From positions 194,445,027 to 194,509,026 of the forward strand of contig NW_024609857.1 of NCBI RefSeq assembly GCF_016920785.2: a stretch of DNA of 64,000 bases, written 5' to 3'. The DNA comes from Ixodes scapularis (taxonomy: Eukaryota > Arthropoda > Arachnida > Ixodida > Ixodidae). Of the stretch, positions 7,853 through 19,592 are shown in pieces (the stretch's first letter is position 1; every line of letters begins with the position of its first letter). The translations under genes and the position numbers were made by a program. The notes under the pieces are model-generated. The model saw only the letters and a program-made list of their open reading frames with translations, had not been told where the DNA came from and did not search any database.

Positions 7853-10800
7853 TCAGTCGGCGGCGAGAAGTCCTTGTTCCTTGGCGACGGCCTCGGTCAT
7901 CTGGACCAGACGGACCTGTTCACCCGGGTCCGAGCTGAGCAGCACGGCCTCCCACTGCTCGGAGGTTCTAACGTTTAACATTAAAGTTTGAGCTCTACTT
8001 CTGTTGTTTCTGTTTTTTAAAGGGGCAGGCCCAGACCATATGTTGCAGGTCGGCCCTGTCCCCGGAATGCTTACATGCGCTGGAGTAAAGCCCCGGATAG
8101 TAGTGGCTGTACGCCACGGGGTTTGGAAATGTGTTAGTTTGAAGAAGGCGCCACGCCACTGCCTGCCATTTGGACAGAGTCCTGTCTGCTGCGGGGTATT
8201 TAGCCCTTCCCAGCCTGTAGTGGTTAATCACGTCCCGATAGGCAACCAGTCTGTCTCTGTACGACCGGCGGAACGAGTGTGCGTCAAAGATGTTCGTGAC
8301 GTCGGCCCGGTCGGTTAAGCCTCGAGCCGCGTCTTTCGCCTTCTCATTCCCCGGGAGGCCAGAGTGAGCTGGCGCCGACACGATGTGAACTCCCCTAACT
8401 CGATCTCCGTGGAAACCGGTCCGTAGAATTTTGAGTGCCTCAGACGATATGCGTCCCCTCGTTTAACTTAAAATTGCCGGCTTGGAGTCGCTTACTATGA
8501 ATTTGAACCGGGAGGACGAGGTCATTGCCAGTGCAATGGCTGCTCCCTCCCCGACCTCGGATGAAGTCGTGAGGACCGTGCCAGAATTGATTAAGTTGCC
8601 CTCTCAATCAACTACCGATGTGGCCATGGCGTCGCGACTACTGTAATCTGCGGCGTCTACGTAAACCACGTCCTCGAGGTGTGCGAACCTTTTATCTAGT
8701 GCTTGTGCTCTGGCTTACCTGCGTTCCGTATTGTGTTCGTGGTGCTTGTTTCTTGGTAATGGTGGGATATGTATACGCCCCCTGATATCGGGTGGAATGT
8801 CGTGTCTTTCCCCGAGTCTTCCTTCCTAGTTGATATGTAGCGTCTGGAGGATGTGTCTGCCAGTCGGACTCTTGGTAAGCCTTTCCATCTGCGCTATCCT
8901 CTGTGCTTCTACTAGCTCGTCAAGTGTGTTGTGCAATCCTAGTGCTTCAAAGCGCTCGTTGGAGGCCGTGATTGGTATGCCGATTGCCTGCTTGTAAACC
9001 CTTTTTTTATTAAAGCGTTGATTTTATTGCGCTCATCTGCCTTGAGGTCAAGGAAGGGAGCAACGTAGGCTACTCGACTCAGGACGAATGCCTGGACCAG
9101 CCTAATTAAGTTGCCCTCCTTCATTCCGTGATGCCTATTCGCTATCCGCGAAATGAGGCGGGTGGTTTGACACACACTTTTTTCGAGTGCTCGGATTGTC
9201 TCGATGTTGTGGCCGTTCTTGTGAATTTTCAGGCCTAAGACCCTAATGCTGTGTACTACCCGGATGGGCAGCCCCCCGCAAGCGTATAGATGAATTCGTG
9301 GTTTTTCGGTGGTTGCTTCCTTTTTCTGCCCTCTCCGGGTTGGCCGATAAAGGAGCAGCTCCGATTTTTATGGGGAGCAGCTTAAGCCTTTCGGTTCCAC
9401 GTACCCTTCCACCGCGGTTATTGCCTGCTGTAGTGTGTCCTGCACGTGCCCGTCGCTGCCGCCAGCCACTCAGAGTGTGACGTCGTCAGCATACAGGCTG
9501 TGATTTAGACCGTGTATTTTCTCTAAGAGGCTGGGTAGGCCGATCATAGCGACGTTGAAGAGGGAAGGCGAGAGGACAGAGCCTTGCGGCGTGCCTCTGC
9601 TCCCCAACTCCAGCCCGCCGGACTCAACCCCCCCTACCCTCAGGGTGACCGTCCTGTCAGATAAAAAATCCCTGATGTAGTCGCAGGTCCTTTGACCTAC
9701 CTCCAACTGTTTTAAGTTCTCTAGAATTGCTGCGTGTATTACATTATCAAATGCCTTTGTGAGGTCGACCCCCACAATGGCCCTGGTGTTTAGCGGGGAA
9801 CATTCCCCCCATCTATAATTTGATGTTGGAGCCTCAGCATCACGTCTTGAGTCGAGAGCCTGGGCCGAAAACCTGTCATGGTATGGAGAAAGAGTCCCTT
9901 CTCATCTATATACTTGTTTAGTCTGTTTAACACTATGTGCTCCATCAGCCTCCCCACGCATGAGGTGAGCGAGATGGGCCGCAGGGTCTCCAGATGTAGC
10001 TTTTTGCCCGGTTTCGGTATCGTGATAACCTTAGCGGTCTTCCATTGTGTGGGGATTTTACCGTCCTTCCAGCACTTGTTCATGTACTTGGTGAGAGCCT
10101 CGATGGAGTCGTCATCTAGATTCCTCAGCATTGTGTTTGTTGCCCCGTCCGGACCCGGAACGGATTTGGTGCGGAGACCTAGTATGGCTCCCCGCACCTC
10201 CGCCGTCGTAAACGGATGGTCAAGAGTCTCATTCGAGGCTCCCGCGTATATCCTAAGTTGTTCTTTTGGATTGGTCCCGATGTATCTGTTGCGGACTTCC
10301 TTGATTAGGTCGTCGCTCGTGCCCTGGTAGGTGTGCAGAATTTTACTTAGATTGTGTTTCTGCGTGGTCTTGCTTTTATCTGGGTCGATTAAGTACCTAA
10401 GGATATTCCAGGTTCTTGCAAGGCCCACCTGTAGTTCCATACCGTCGCACGTGCTGTGCCAGTTTTGGCGCGACAGCTGGTTTGCGTAGTCCTCTATTGT
10501 TTTATTAAGGATCGCTAAACGTCGGCGAAGTGCGCGGTTTAGTTTTTGCTTGTTTAACCTTTTCTGCAAGCCTTGCTTCGCTTCCCACATATGCAGAAGC
10601 TTAGCGTCGGCTTGTGTTAGTTCGGCTTCCTCCGGAATGGTCTTTGTTGCTTTCTGTACGCATGTGTGAAGCTGTTCGACCCACGACTCGATGTCCTCAA
10701 TCTCGTGCGTCCCTGTTCTCTCCTCGCATGAATAACATTCGGCTGCTCTTAGTTCCCTGAACTCGTCCCACTCGACGATTATAAGTTGCGTGCCCTTTTT

Positions 10801-11510
10801 TGGTTTGTGGGGGCCCGCTTCTAGTTTTGTGGCCACTATATAGTGGTCACTTCCTAGATTTTCCTGCGTGTTTAGCCACTCGGCTTGCTTTTTAGCGTTC
10901 TTTGTGAATGTTAGGTCCGGTGTGGTGTCCGCACATACGCTGCTTCCCAACCTAGTGGGGTACGCGGGGTCGGTGACCAGAGACAGCCCCTCCTACTGGG
11001 CATCCAGCCAGAGATTCCGCCCTTTGATCATTTCCCGCCTGTATCCCCAGGCTGGGTGGTATGCGTTGAAATCTCCTACTATGACTAGTGTTTGACGCTT
11101 TGCAATGTCTAATGTCTTGCGGAACAGGTTCGCGAATCTATGTTGCTTGCGTGGGTTGCTGTATACGTTTAATACAAATAGGCTTCCCATGCCCCTTTCT
11201 TGGCTTGAGATGATCTCCACGAGGACGTGGTCCACGGTCGTTACGCCGGTATCGCGCCGTATAACCGGTAGGTGACGTCTAACGAGGGTCGCTACTGTTA
11301 TACTTTTATCGTCCGAGGCCGGTCCATCCTCACTGTAGTACGGTTTGTACCCCGAAAGTTTAGCCAAGCCTCCCGTTTTTTGCAGGCATATTACGTCTAG
11401 CACCTCCCCTGATATTTATTGTCTATTAATTGCTGTAGGTTCCCCCTTTTGCGGCGGTACCCGCGGCAATGCCACTGCTAAATTATGTATTTGTGATTAT
11501 TCGGTGCCAT
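7853..11510 (-). pseudogene. LINE-B1 ORF2: APE endonuclease, reverse transcriptase, RNase H (broken)
   Basis: ORF2 would start at the ATG at 11510, overlapping the ORF1 stop by a few bases as in the second copy. Codon 11 is TAG where the homologous position is tryptophan (before QWHCRGY). The endonuclease is at 11403-10993 (VIVGDFNAYHPAWG). The RT N-terminal part is at 10950-9790 (SVPGPDGATNTML, RPISLTSCVGRLMEH) with the SDHY endonuclease end at its start. The RT palm is at 9775-9470 (DLTKAFDNV, GTPQGSVLSPSLFN, SLYADD). The thumb is at 9175-8939 and the RNase H end plus zinc region at 8381-7995 (PAHSGLPGNEKA). The C-terminus reads to a stop at 7853. Much of the RNase H first half is unreadable in one frame. 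At least six frame breaks. Confidence 0.85.
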
Positions 11511-13416
11511 AATCCTTAAGCTGTGTACTTTCTAGGCTTGTCCTAGCGCTTTCCAATGATACGGGTCTGGCGTAAGGCTTGGTGGATTTCATGGGACCCG
11601 CTCCTCCTCCCCCGCCGGTGAAGCCCAATGAGGTGGCCTCAATCGCCGTTACCCTAGCGTTAAGTGCTGCGATTTGCGTGCCTATGCTCTCGGCAAATTT
11701 CGCCAGCATGGCTTCGAATTTTGTGGTGAGCATTTCGCTCAGCTTCTCCCCGAAATGCTGCAGTGTCTCTGCGTCCCTTTTTTCTGCTCTCTTGGGGAGC
11801 CTTGGGACGTTTGTTATTGTTGGGTCTTTCGCCTTACGCTTCGGGGAAGGAGACTCGGGCTCCGAATTTTCCATCTCGTCACTAGACGAGTCCTCAGCTA
11901 GCAGGACCTGTGTGGGCCGTAGTGTGTTTGCCTTGCCCTGGTCTGGCGGTGGGGCCTGCGATTTCGAGGGACCCTGCGTTTCGGGGACTACTTTGTCGGC
12001 GTTTTCGCTTCCTCTTAGTTTCGCCACTTCAGCCTTTAGCTTTGTACTCTCGGCGACTACCATCTCTAGCATTTGCTTGATTTTGGTAAGTTCCCCCTGT
12101 TGCTGCCTGCCTGCCTGTTGCGCGCTAGTTTGGTTGCTAATCTTTTTCTTTTCATTCTGCGGAGCCGAGCTGTGGGAGACCGTGCTAGCCCAGCTCACCT
12201 TGTTCTGCTTGGTTCCTCTCGAAGTCTCGTGTCGGCCGCCTCGGGATGTCGATCTTGACTGATGTCGGCCTTGGTTGTTAGGGCTCCGGCATCTTGACTT
12301 AGATCTTGACCGGCGCTGCTGCCGCTGTCCCGCGTCGTTGACGCTCCCTGATCCGCGGTGGGGTAGACGTGGGAAGGAGCCCGAACGATCTCTCGTCCCC
12401 CTTTCTTTCGTTCTCCCGCCGCCCTCGCCGCCACCCAGAACGGACGTCGACTCTACGTTTCGGTGCCCGCCATATTGACCGACGCCATTCTGACGTTCTT
12501 TTTCTCGCTGTCTCTTCCGTAGTAGGTACGGCGTTTGGAACCGGTTCTTACAGTTTTTGTCTCCAGTGGGGTGATCCCCACAACACAGGGCACACTTGGG
12601 GTCGCATTTATGCCCTTCTCGTGGATTCTTTGAGCCGTAAGAGCGGCATATTTTGTCTTCGGGCGTCGGGCAGACGTCCATGCGGTGTCCCACTTTACCG
12701 CAGGTGGAGCACACTTCGTGCTTTTTTTATGTAAAAAAACACCGGTACTCCGCCCCACGGTAATATACATAATAGGGCACTTTGTTGCCCTCAAAGACGA
12801 TGACCGCCGAGTTGGTTTTTCCCATCCTTTGCGCCTGAAGGATGGTAGGGTTCTTGTTGTAGACAGGGCTGCGCGTAATGTCTTCCGCGGTGTCATAATC
12901 TGGGATATTATGTATAACCCCCTTAGCAGTATCCTCTGGTGGCGCCGCGTAAGCGGTGACTTCATAGGTCTTGCCTGCGATGCAGATTTTTGAAATTGAG
13001 ATTTATTTCTTAGCTCGGTCCATGCTTAGTGTGCTTCTCACGATGATGTTCTTCTCCGGGTTGACCTGTAGCAGGTCTCCCTCGCCTTCCTGCTCTTTGA
13101 GGCCGATGGCGCAAAATACGCCGTCGCGTAGCCTCGCGGAGCTCACCTTGGTAACATCGAGGCCCTCTCGTGGCCGCAGGATGATTTTTATGTCCTCGCG
13201 TGGGAGGGCTGGTTGCTGACGCTGTTTCCTGTGTCTCTGACGTGGTTTTCGGTTTCCTATCCGGCCACCTGCGTAATTTTTGGCTGTGCTCGCCGCCGTG
13301 AGGCCTAGCTTGTTGAGGGCTCGTGTGGCCCGTTGTCGGTGGCTCACGAGCCAGCCGGCCTCTGCTGTACACTCTTCCGGTGAGATGTCCTCACCTGCCA
13401 CTTCGACGTAATCCAT
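11497..13416 (-). pseudogene. LINE-B1 ORF1: gag-like RNA-binding protein (broken)
   Basis: It starts MDYVEVAGED at 13416. The first piece (to 13003) holds KIILRPREGLDVTKV, a conserved N-terminal block of this ORF1 type. After a stop at 13003 the frame is disrupted until about 12714, where CSTCGKVGHRMDVC begins a run of zinc knuckles. The second knuckle reads CRSYG, so its second cysteine is replaced by tyrosine. An arginine/serine-rich stretch, a glutamine-rich stretch and a helical C-terminal part follow. The normal role is to bind element RNA into a ribonucleoprotein. It overlaps ORF2 by about 14 bp at the 3' end. Long open frames on the opposite strand (11579-12262) are shadows. Confidence 0.8.
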
Positions 13417-13706
13417 CTTGGATCTCGGTGCCTTGGGGAAGGCACCGCCCCCGGCGCTGGCCTGCTGCAGGTGCCGTATTCCTCGTTAGGGTTAGTGGGG
13501 CGCCGGCCCGTGGGTAGGAGGAATAGGCCGAACAAGGCCAGGCGGTGGTCCGATTTCCATAAACTTGGTGTCCTCGGGTAGCAAATACCTTTGAGCACCC
13601 GGTGTTGTGGTTCTTGCTGGAAGGTTTGGGGTATTTTTCGCCTTTGAAGTTGATAGTTCGCAGAGCGCCGATTGAAGCTGTGCACGCTCGCGCCCTTCGC
13701 TTCTTC
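13417..13706 (-). other. LINE-B1 5' UTR
   Basis: Sequence between the ORF1 start and the target duplication. A tcggcgctc word near 13670 matches the same region of copy 2 (tatcggcgctcc near 43455). Any internal promoter is not recognisable by eye. Confidence 0.55.
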
Positions 13707-13717
13707 GCGTTACAGGG
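13707..13717. repeat. LINE-B1 target-site duplication, 5' side
   Basis: gcgttacaggg, identical to 7762-7772. Confidence 0.8.
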
Positions 13718-14312
13718 AGTTGTATTTTATTAAACAATTACTTTAAAAAGTACAATGCATCAGTAATTTCAACTAAAAAAAACACTTCTATAGATATGTA
13801 CACACAGTGAAAAAAAAAAGTAAGGAATAGTCCATGACGCGGCGAAACAGCAAAACAGTCCACTTAGTTTATAATTATCTCAGAGATAAAAAAGTACGAA
13901 GATTTTATATGCAAGTATTGGCATCATATCTACTGTACGCAATAGCAAGACAGTGTATCTATGTCACGCGCACACATAATAAATTGTTGCAGCAATGAAC
14001 AATACCCTTTTATTTCCATATTTTACAGTATTTGTCGTTTATACAAGTTTTTGAAAGCTACCCCAAGTTGGCCTATGTTCAAATTTACAACTTAATTTTT
14101 GTACAAAATTGTCTTCGCTCGTCATATTACTTCGAAGCGTTTCCCGGGTTGTGGTCTGTGGAAGATATCTGAAAGCTGCGTTGGTTCTGTTGGAAAGCTA
14201 GCAGGGCGAGCTATTATCGGAGAGTTAGTTGCCATGGTAACTTTCCGTATTTTCTGGACGCGGGTTCCTTTAGCTTGCCTCGGCACAGTCGGACGCGGCT
14301 GTTTGAAGGACT
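13718..14312. other. Noncoding: continuation of the array repeat and hAT 3' region
   Basis: The first 40-60 bp (minus strand) align with sequence just upstream of the array repeat in the 23.5-kb copy (compare tacaactccctgtaacg with tacaattctctgtaatg). The rest is AT-rich with no gene; it lies downstream of the hAT transposase stop codon. Confidence 0.5.
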
Positions 14313-16431
14313 TCAATCACGAAAGACAAGGAGCATCCGTCTAGGCGCACGCATCGCAAACTCATCAACCACTCTCTCCGCGAACTTTCTCTGTCCTGTC
14401 TTTTCGATTTTTTCCCGATGGAGGGATATCATGCAAGGACCAGACAGTCGGTCATCCGACACCGTAGAGCGGAGCCACGTTTTTACACGTCGCATTGTGC
14501 TGAACGAACGCTCGGGACAGCACGTCGTTGCGAGGAAGGTTATTGCCGTTTGCAGGGCACGACTCACGGCGGGATAAATCCCCTCAGCAAACGTGAGGAG
14601 GCTCATGAGGTCCCCATCAAAGTCGCTATTCCTCCACGACCTACGCCGCAGTTCAACTTCACATTCGAAGTTGTCAAAATCAAAATGTTCCGCAACTGGC
14701 TGGCAAACTTTGACCCTGACATCATTTTCAGAAAGCTGCTTCAGGGACCTTGAGTGCAGCAACAGCAAAGCGAAAGCGGGTGTTTTATTTTCCCCGAACT
14801 TTTCTTCGAGAGCTGACAGCAGGGAATCCAAGTACGGAATAAAGATGCTCCGGCGGTAGTGCTCTTCTGCTGTTCCCACGACGTTGGACCTGTGAACTTG
14901 CCGTCCAACCATTCGTGGCGTAGTGATTTCTACGTCGACCTGCCGTGCCGTCTCTTCGACCTTCGAGAAGATGTCCTTGAAAACGCCTTCCGCGTTTTTT
15001 GTTTTCAAGTATGGTTGAGGTGAGCACGCGAATGTGCTCTTTCACTTTCAAAATGTCCATCTGGACGGACTGCAGGATGTTCGTAAACGGTTCCAGGAGT
15101 GCAGAATACCACGCAATAATCGTGAGACAACCAAGAAACGATGGGGAGCTCAGGCTACAAACGAGCTGGTGCGCTGTTTCTCGCGTTTGTTTGTTCGTGG
15201 ATGACAGGAGTTTTTCCAACGCCTCCATAACGCTTATAAAGTTCTGGTGAAACAAGCGGATGCTCTTGTACTTTGAAATCTACCGAGTGTCACAAAGTAG
15301 AGGAAGCGCGGATGCATGCTTTCTTCTGAGGGGGCTTTCTCTGAAGAACTTGATTGCCGCTTTGACAGGGGCCACCGCATTTCTCACCTCTGGCACCAAG
15401 TTGGCCTTGTTCACAAGCAAGTTTAGGCGGTGCGAGGCGTAGTGGAAGTACAAGGCTCGCGGCTGCTTTTTCCTGATCCTAGCCTGTAGACCGGATATGC
15501 ATCCTGACATTGAAGAGCAAACGTCATATCCCTGGCCCACAAGGTTTTTTAGGTTCAGTCCTAACTCCTCGAGAGTTTGGAGAATGGCGGTAGAAATTGC
15601 CTCTGCGTTTATTTCTCCGAGGGAAACCATGCCTACAAATTCCTCTCGTACAATTTCGCTTTGCATGTCAACGAAGCGAATGCCCCGCGTGAATTGTTCC
15701 GTTCCCGAATCGTCTGCTGACTCATCTGCCAGTATCGAGTACAGTCCTGAATCGTTACACGCTCCTACATTATCCGCCCACAAAAGTTCTTCGCTGATTT
15801 TTATGAGCTCATTCTGGGTGCTCACTGAGGTGTACCTTGCGTTCTTGGCGTAGTTTTTGAGTTGAGTTTCCAGGATATGGTCGCCCGCATCAACGCGAAA
15901 TTTGAGCAAGTCCTGGAACACACCGCCTTCTGACTTCTTGCCTCGCAGAGGCATATCCTGCATGCCACAAAAAAAAAAAAAGAATAGCTGTCGTAATTTA
16001 GACCAGCTTCTGTTTGCTGCCCTCCGCCTCTTTTTGCGCTGCGGTGACGAGTTGCATAGAAATGTCGTCGAATTGTCGAGACACCGAAGGAAATTGTCCC
16101 TCTTTTCCGTTGCGTCTTTGTGCCACTCGCACTGTTCATGTTGCTTGGCAGACTCGTGAAACTTCTTGTACTGGGTGAAAGCAGTGGCAGTGAAACCTCC
16201 TTGTCGACCTTACCCGGGCGCTGGCTTAAATACGACGCACTGGCGACAGAGGGCACCTTTTAGAACACTAGAGTACGCCAGCCATGGATATTGGGAAAGC
16301 CACGCTGGGCGGAAGGCCCTGGCTTGCTTGGAGTCTGCAACATCAGTTTTGAAGTCATACGTATCTGGAGGGATCCAGGGGCTGACCAGCAACTTTCGCT
16401 TGAGGTCATTGTCCGCAACAAGGAAAGCGCG
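14313..16431 (-). pseudogene. hAT transposase (DUF4371/ZMYM1-like), main coding region, broken
   Basis: Reading downward, 16392-16210 is a TTF-type zinc-finger region (AWLSQYPWLAYSSVLKGALC..C). 15957-15280 is a DUF4371-type core (MPLRGKKSEGGVFQDLLKFR, SILADESADDSGTEQ, GQGYDVCSSMSGCISGLQ, ALYFHYASHRLNLLV). 15255-14313 is the thumb and the hAT C-terminal dimerisation segment (CCPERSFSTMRRVKTWLRST). Breaks: a stop just after the zinc finger (16207), a TAG at about 15280 where the family has tryptophan, and a frameshift near 15000 in an A-rich run. A strong splice acceptor (long T tract then gcatgcag) precedes codon GAT at 15957. The enzyme would cut and paste the element by its terminal repeats; this copy cannot make it. 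Confidence 0.85.
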
Positions 16432-17906
16432 AATGGTATATGTGAAAGTAATTCCTTTGAATGATCAAGCTAGATTATGCGTATGTCACCTGATCGAAAG
16501 TTTTAAGCAAGTATGTCTTGGTTTGATTTGAACCGTAGCTACGCATTGAGGAGGAGGAATGACAGAAAGGAAGACAGATAAGTTAACCTAGGGTATTTTG
16601 CCCCGTCACTTTAACAAAAACCAGAGGGTAAAAATATTTATTCGTGGAAACTAAAGAGCGCCTTAGTGGCAAACGCCGATTTTGGTTGGTCCTTTCTCCA
16701 ACGGATGAAGAGGTTTAGTCATGCCTTGATTGTTTTCTAAACACATGAAAAGCGATAGTACGCAGGAATAATAGCAAATATAAATTAAGCACACAGACGA
16801 TGAAGGGCGCAACATGAAAATTGTGTCATGTCCGTCTCCCGTTCCCGTGTTTTCCCTTAAATGTTTTAACGCTCTCTCCCTTAGGGATGTAGTTCTTGAT
16901 CTAAACATATCTCCTGACGAGGAGGGTTTTATGTACCCTTTTTATATATTTAAAACGAACGGAGAGAAAGATGTTTTAATTTCGATGATATTTCATAGTT
17001 TTATATACATCCACAAATCTTGATTTTATGTGGAGTAAAACTGGAAAAATATTTCGGATTTCACTCTTGCTAATACATTATTCATGCGCTTCCAAAACTT
17101 CAAAAATAAGTTAAAAGTGTAGCTGAAAAGACAGTTCCTATCGCAAAATACAAAGCTGGCAAACGTGGAACCCCTGCAATAAATCCGGGGTACAATACGG
17201 CCGAAATCATCTACAGCTGGACAACATTAATTCATTCGAGAATTAACAATAAAGCTATATAAAGGCTGTTTTTGGAAACACGAGCCAAATCGGTCCTTCG
17301 AAGACTACGCATCGCACGGAAAAAGGTTGATGCTGCGTTGGTGCGTACCCAATGGCCTGTTTAGGAAAACTACTAACGGTTAGGAACATTAAGTTTTTAT
17401 TATTTCTTTCGAAATAAACTTCTTATTTGTTCACTTTATCGTTTCAATTCGAAACTTGCTGGGCATCGCGAAAAGTTTTCCATCGGCCGTTTTTAGGCAG
17501 GTATAAAGCACTCCCCGCATTTTACCACGTTTTGAAGAACCCTTCAATTTAAAGAATCTCTCTAATTCTTTTTTTTTTCGCTTTTTTTGGCGGCAGCCGT
17601 TCTGACCTCCCGCGGCCGAAACGTGGAACTAGGTACAGGCCACCGCGGCCTCCGAGATCGGCGCGCTCATAGTAGATCTACTTGTGACGCGAGCCGATCC
17701 TGGAGGCCATGAGACCACGGTACAGACGTTTCGCCCGTTTAGCCCTCGGCTGCCTCCCCTCTCGTAAAAAGATGGGAATAGTCGCACGCGCACGTGCCCC
17801 GGCGAGAAGAAAAGCCTCGCTATGCGAATGAACACGTCAATACAAGGTTGAGCTTTGACTTCTGGGTGCCGCGCGCGCTACGCTTCCCTTCTTCCTAGCC
17901 TCTTTC

Positions 17907-17951
17907 TCTCGCCTGCCTCCCCCCTCTTTCCTAGAGGGGAGGCAGGCGAGA
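17907..17951. repeat. Perfect hairpin, 16-bp stem
   Basis: tctcgcctgcctcccc (17907-17922) and its exact complement ggggaggcaggcgaga (17936-17951) with a 13-base loop. There is no T run, so no terminator is implied. Confidence 0.85.
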
Positions 17952-18029
17952 AGGAGACGGGCGTCTGAGCTAGTTCCTAATACCAAAGTAATTCCTAAAC
18001 AAATAATGAAAAACTAATTTTCTAAAACG

Positions 18030-18080
18030 TTAATATATATATATGTGCGTGTGTGTGTGTGTGTGTGTCGTGTGTGTGCC
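18030..18080. repeat. (AT)n/(GT)n microsatellite
   Basis: tatatatatatg followed by a gtgtgt run interrupted once by tcg. Confidence 0.9.
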
Positions 18081-18385
18081 GTTGGCACACATTATCATAC
18101 GGCATCAACTTTTTTTCTTTGCGATGCGTAGTTTTCGCAGAAGCGAGTTGGCCCGCATTTGCGAGTACACCTTGTATGTACTAAAAATTTTATGAGGACA
18201 CCCCTGCCCCATCTCCTAATTTGGCCATTGATTGAGCTCGCTATAGACTTCCATGCTCGCTCTGTCTGATTTCAGAAGTGGAGTAAAATTTTAGCCCGCT
18301 GCTTCTTATCTTTACCTTAATTTTTTATATATCTAATCAAGCTCAGCTTTGCATGAATACTCAGATAAAGACGAGTTTGACATAC

Positions 18386-18581
18386 CTGCGAGAGTCGAGT
18401 TGAGGGCAAAGCCGATGTCCAGCTGGTTCTTTAAAGCCGGAGCATGATCAGGAGTGACGGAAACAGCAGGTGCATCGATAGATTCCGGGTCATGACACGG
18501 CTCTGAGGTCACGTGCTTCTTCGTTGCACGAGATGGATTGTCACTGTCAGCTTTCCGTTTAAAAAAGCTTCTGATATCCAT
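18386..18581 (-). pseudogene. hAT transposase exon 1
   Basis: ATG at 18581 opens MDIRSFFKRKADSDN, the start typical of DUF4371-type hAT proteins (M.I..FF.). The frame runs 65 codons plus one base to a canonical 5' splice donor, CGCAG|GTATGT, at 18386/18385. Without splicing, the frame would run on to a stop at 18333. A TATA-like tttttatataac lies about 30 bp upstream on the minus strand (18611-18622). The exon itself has no damage; the gene downstream is broken. It is linked to the main coding region by orientation and family resemblance of its N-terminus, and the splice is an inference. Confidence 0.65.
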
Positions 18582-19507
18582 TTTCACTTCTGACCCATAT
18601 GAGCCCGCTGTTATATAAAAAAGTGGGATTGGGTGCCGGTTGTGGCTCTTTCTAGCAACTGGGCCAGGAAGAGAGAACCAGCAAAAGCAAAGTGTGTCAC
18701 TCTGTCACAGAACAAACATTTAACAGTGTCACGTGTGTGAACACGATGGTGTCAACGAGGACGATCTGACACGCCTCTCCCGCGTGAGTTATGGCCCTGG
18801 GGAGCATCGTTGTTGACATGGCGCGGACAGAGTTTCGCAGAACTGTATTGTCCGAAAGAGGACGCCTGGCCCCGATTTTGACCCCCCTCTTCTCCTTTCC
18901 CATGACCACAACATACTACGGAAAGAGGAGAAGAAAAACCCAAAGGCACATACATAAAACAGAGCACTGGCGTGAGCAGTGCTTTCTTTAAGGGGTCGAA
19001 ACCCTTTCTCCCCCCCCCCCCCCCTCCCCCGGCTCGCTCCACTGCTCACGGTTTTACGAGGGGCACGAAGCGAAGGGAGAGCGCGGACTATCTCCAGCTC
19101 ATACCTACGCCGATTTGTTCTGTTGGGCTTTTTGGAAGAATCCCGCTCTGTGTAGAAGACGCTCTGTTTTGGGGGCCTATTACCGACTTTCTCCCGAATG
19201 TTTGTGATTCTTGACAACTCAGGACTGCGATGTTCTCGGAAGTGGTCCGTGGATGCCCCTCCCTATGTTTTTTTTTTTTTGTTTTTGTTTTGTTTTTTAG
19301 CTGGGCGCGGCTGGTTGCAAGCCAGGCAATAAATTGAGGGGAGAACATTCTTTTTTGTATTTATGGCTGAAGGATGCAAAAGAAACGAAAGTGCGTGGAT
19401 TTTTTTTTTTTTTTTTTAGGATTGCTTTCGGTTTCTCCGCTTGCTAGGAAAGTTATGGCTCGACGTCATCCGATCCCCCGAACCGAGAGAGCTGGGGAAG
19501 TGTGTGT
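18582..19507. other. hAT 5' non-coding region
   Basis: Between exon 1 and the hAT right end, with C and T homopolymer runs (19010-19024, 19268-19280, 19400-19417). Open frames here are short and carry no motif. Confidence 0.5.
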
Positions 19508-19550
19508 GGGGGGGGGGGGGGGGGGGGGAGCGGGGGGGGGGGGGGGGCAA
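19508..19550 (+). repeat. Subterminal poly-G tract of the hAT
   Basis: Two G runs (about 20 and 16 bases) separated by agc, just inside the hAT right terminal repeat. Similar G runs lie at 7118-7136 near the left end and at 34494-34511 in a hAT MITE. Confidence 0.85.
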
Positions 19551-19584
19551 CTGCCCCTTTTGCACCCCCCTGCCGACGCCCATG

Positions 19585-19592
19585 ACTACAGG
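19585..19592. repeat. hAT target-site duplication, right copy
   Basis: ACTACAGG, identical to 7045-7052. Confidence 0.85.

Larger units (their letters stand above)
7773..13706 (-). mobile_element. LINE-B copy 1, near full length (5.9 kb), minus strand
   Basis: A two-ORF non-LTR retrotransposon with RNase H, in the order 5' UTR (about 13417-13706), ORF1 with zinc knuckles, ORF2 with endonuclease, RT and RNase H, and 3' UTR ending in an (ATC)n tail at 7773-7781. It is flanked by an 11-bp duplication, gcgttacaggg. Both ORFs carry frameshifts and stops, so it is inactive. It is the same superfamily as, but clearly diverged from, the copy at 43415-49046. Confidence 0.85.
16432..18385 (-). other. 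Probable intron of the hAT transposase gene
   Basis: It starts at a canonical donor (CGCAG then GTATGT, minus strand, 18390-18381). The acceptor near 16420-16432 is weak: the best pyrimidine-rich candidate (ctttccttgttgcgg) ends in GG rather than AG. No coding motif was seen inside. It contains a strong hairpin at 17907-17951 and a GT microsatellite near 18035-18078. Confidence 0.5.
7053..19584 (-). mobile_element. hAT DNA transposon with nested insertions
   Basis: The left end reads catgggcatcgacagg (7053-7068) and the right end cctgccgacgcccatg (19569-19584): 16-bp inverted repeats with two mismatches. Both are flanked by the same 8-mer, ACTACAGG (7045-7052 and 19585-19592), the hAT target-duplication length. 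Long G tracts lie just inside both ends. The transposase remnant (14313-18581, minus) is inside. A palindromic-array repeat and a LINE-B copy are nested near the left end. Without LINE-B and one copy of its duplication the element is about 6.6 kb. Confidence 0.85.

Noticed and set aside
11579..12262. 227-codon plus-strand frame rich in S, P, C and A
   Set aside because: Antisense shadow of LINE-B1 ORF1; no domain of its own.
18333..18587. Independent small gene of 84 codons
   Set aside because: The sequence fits exon 1 of the hAT transposase: family N-terminus and a canonical donor at 18386, beyond which the frame is intronic.
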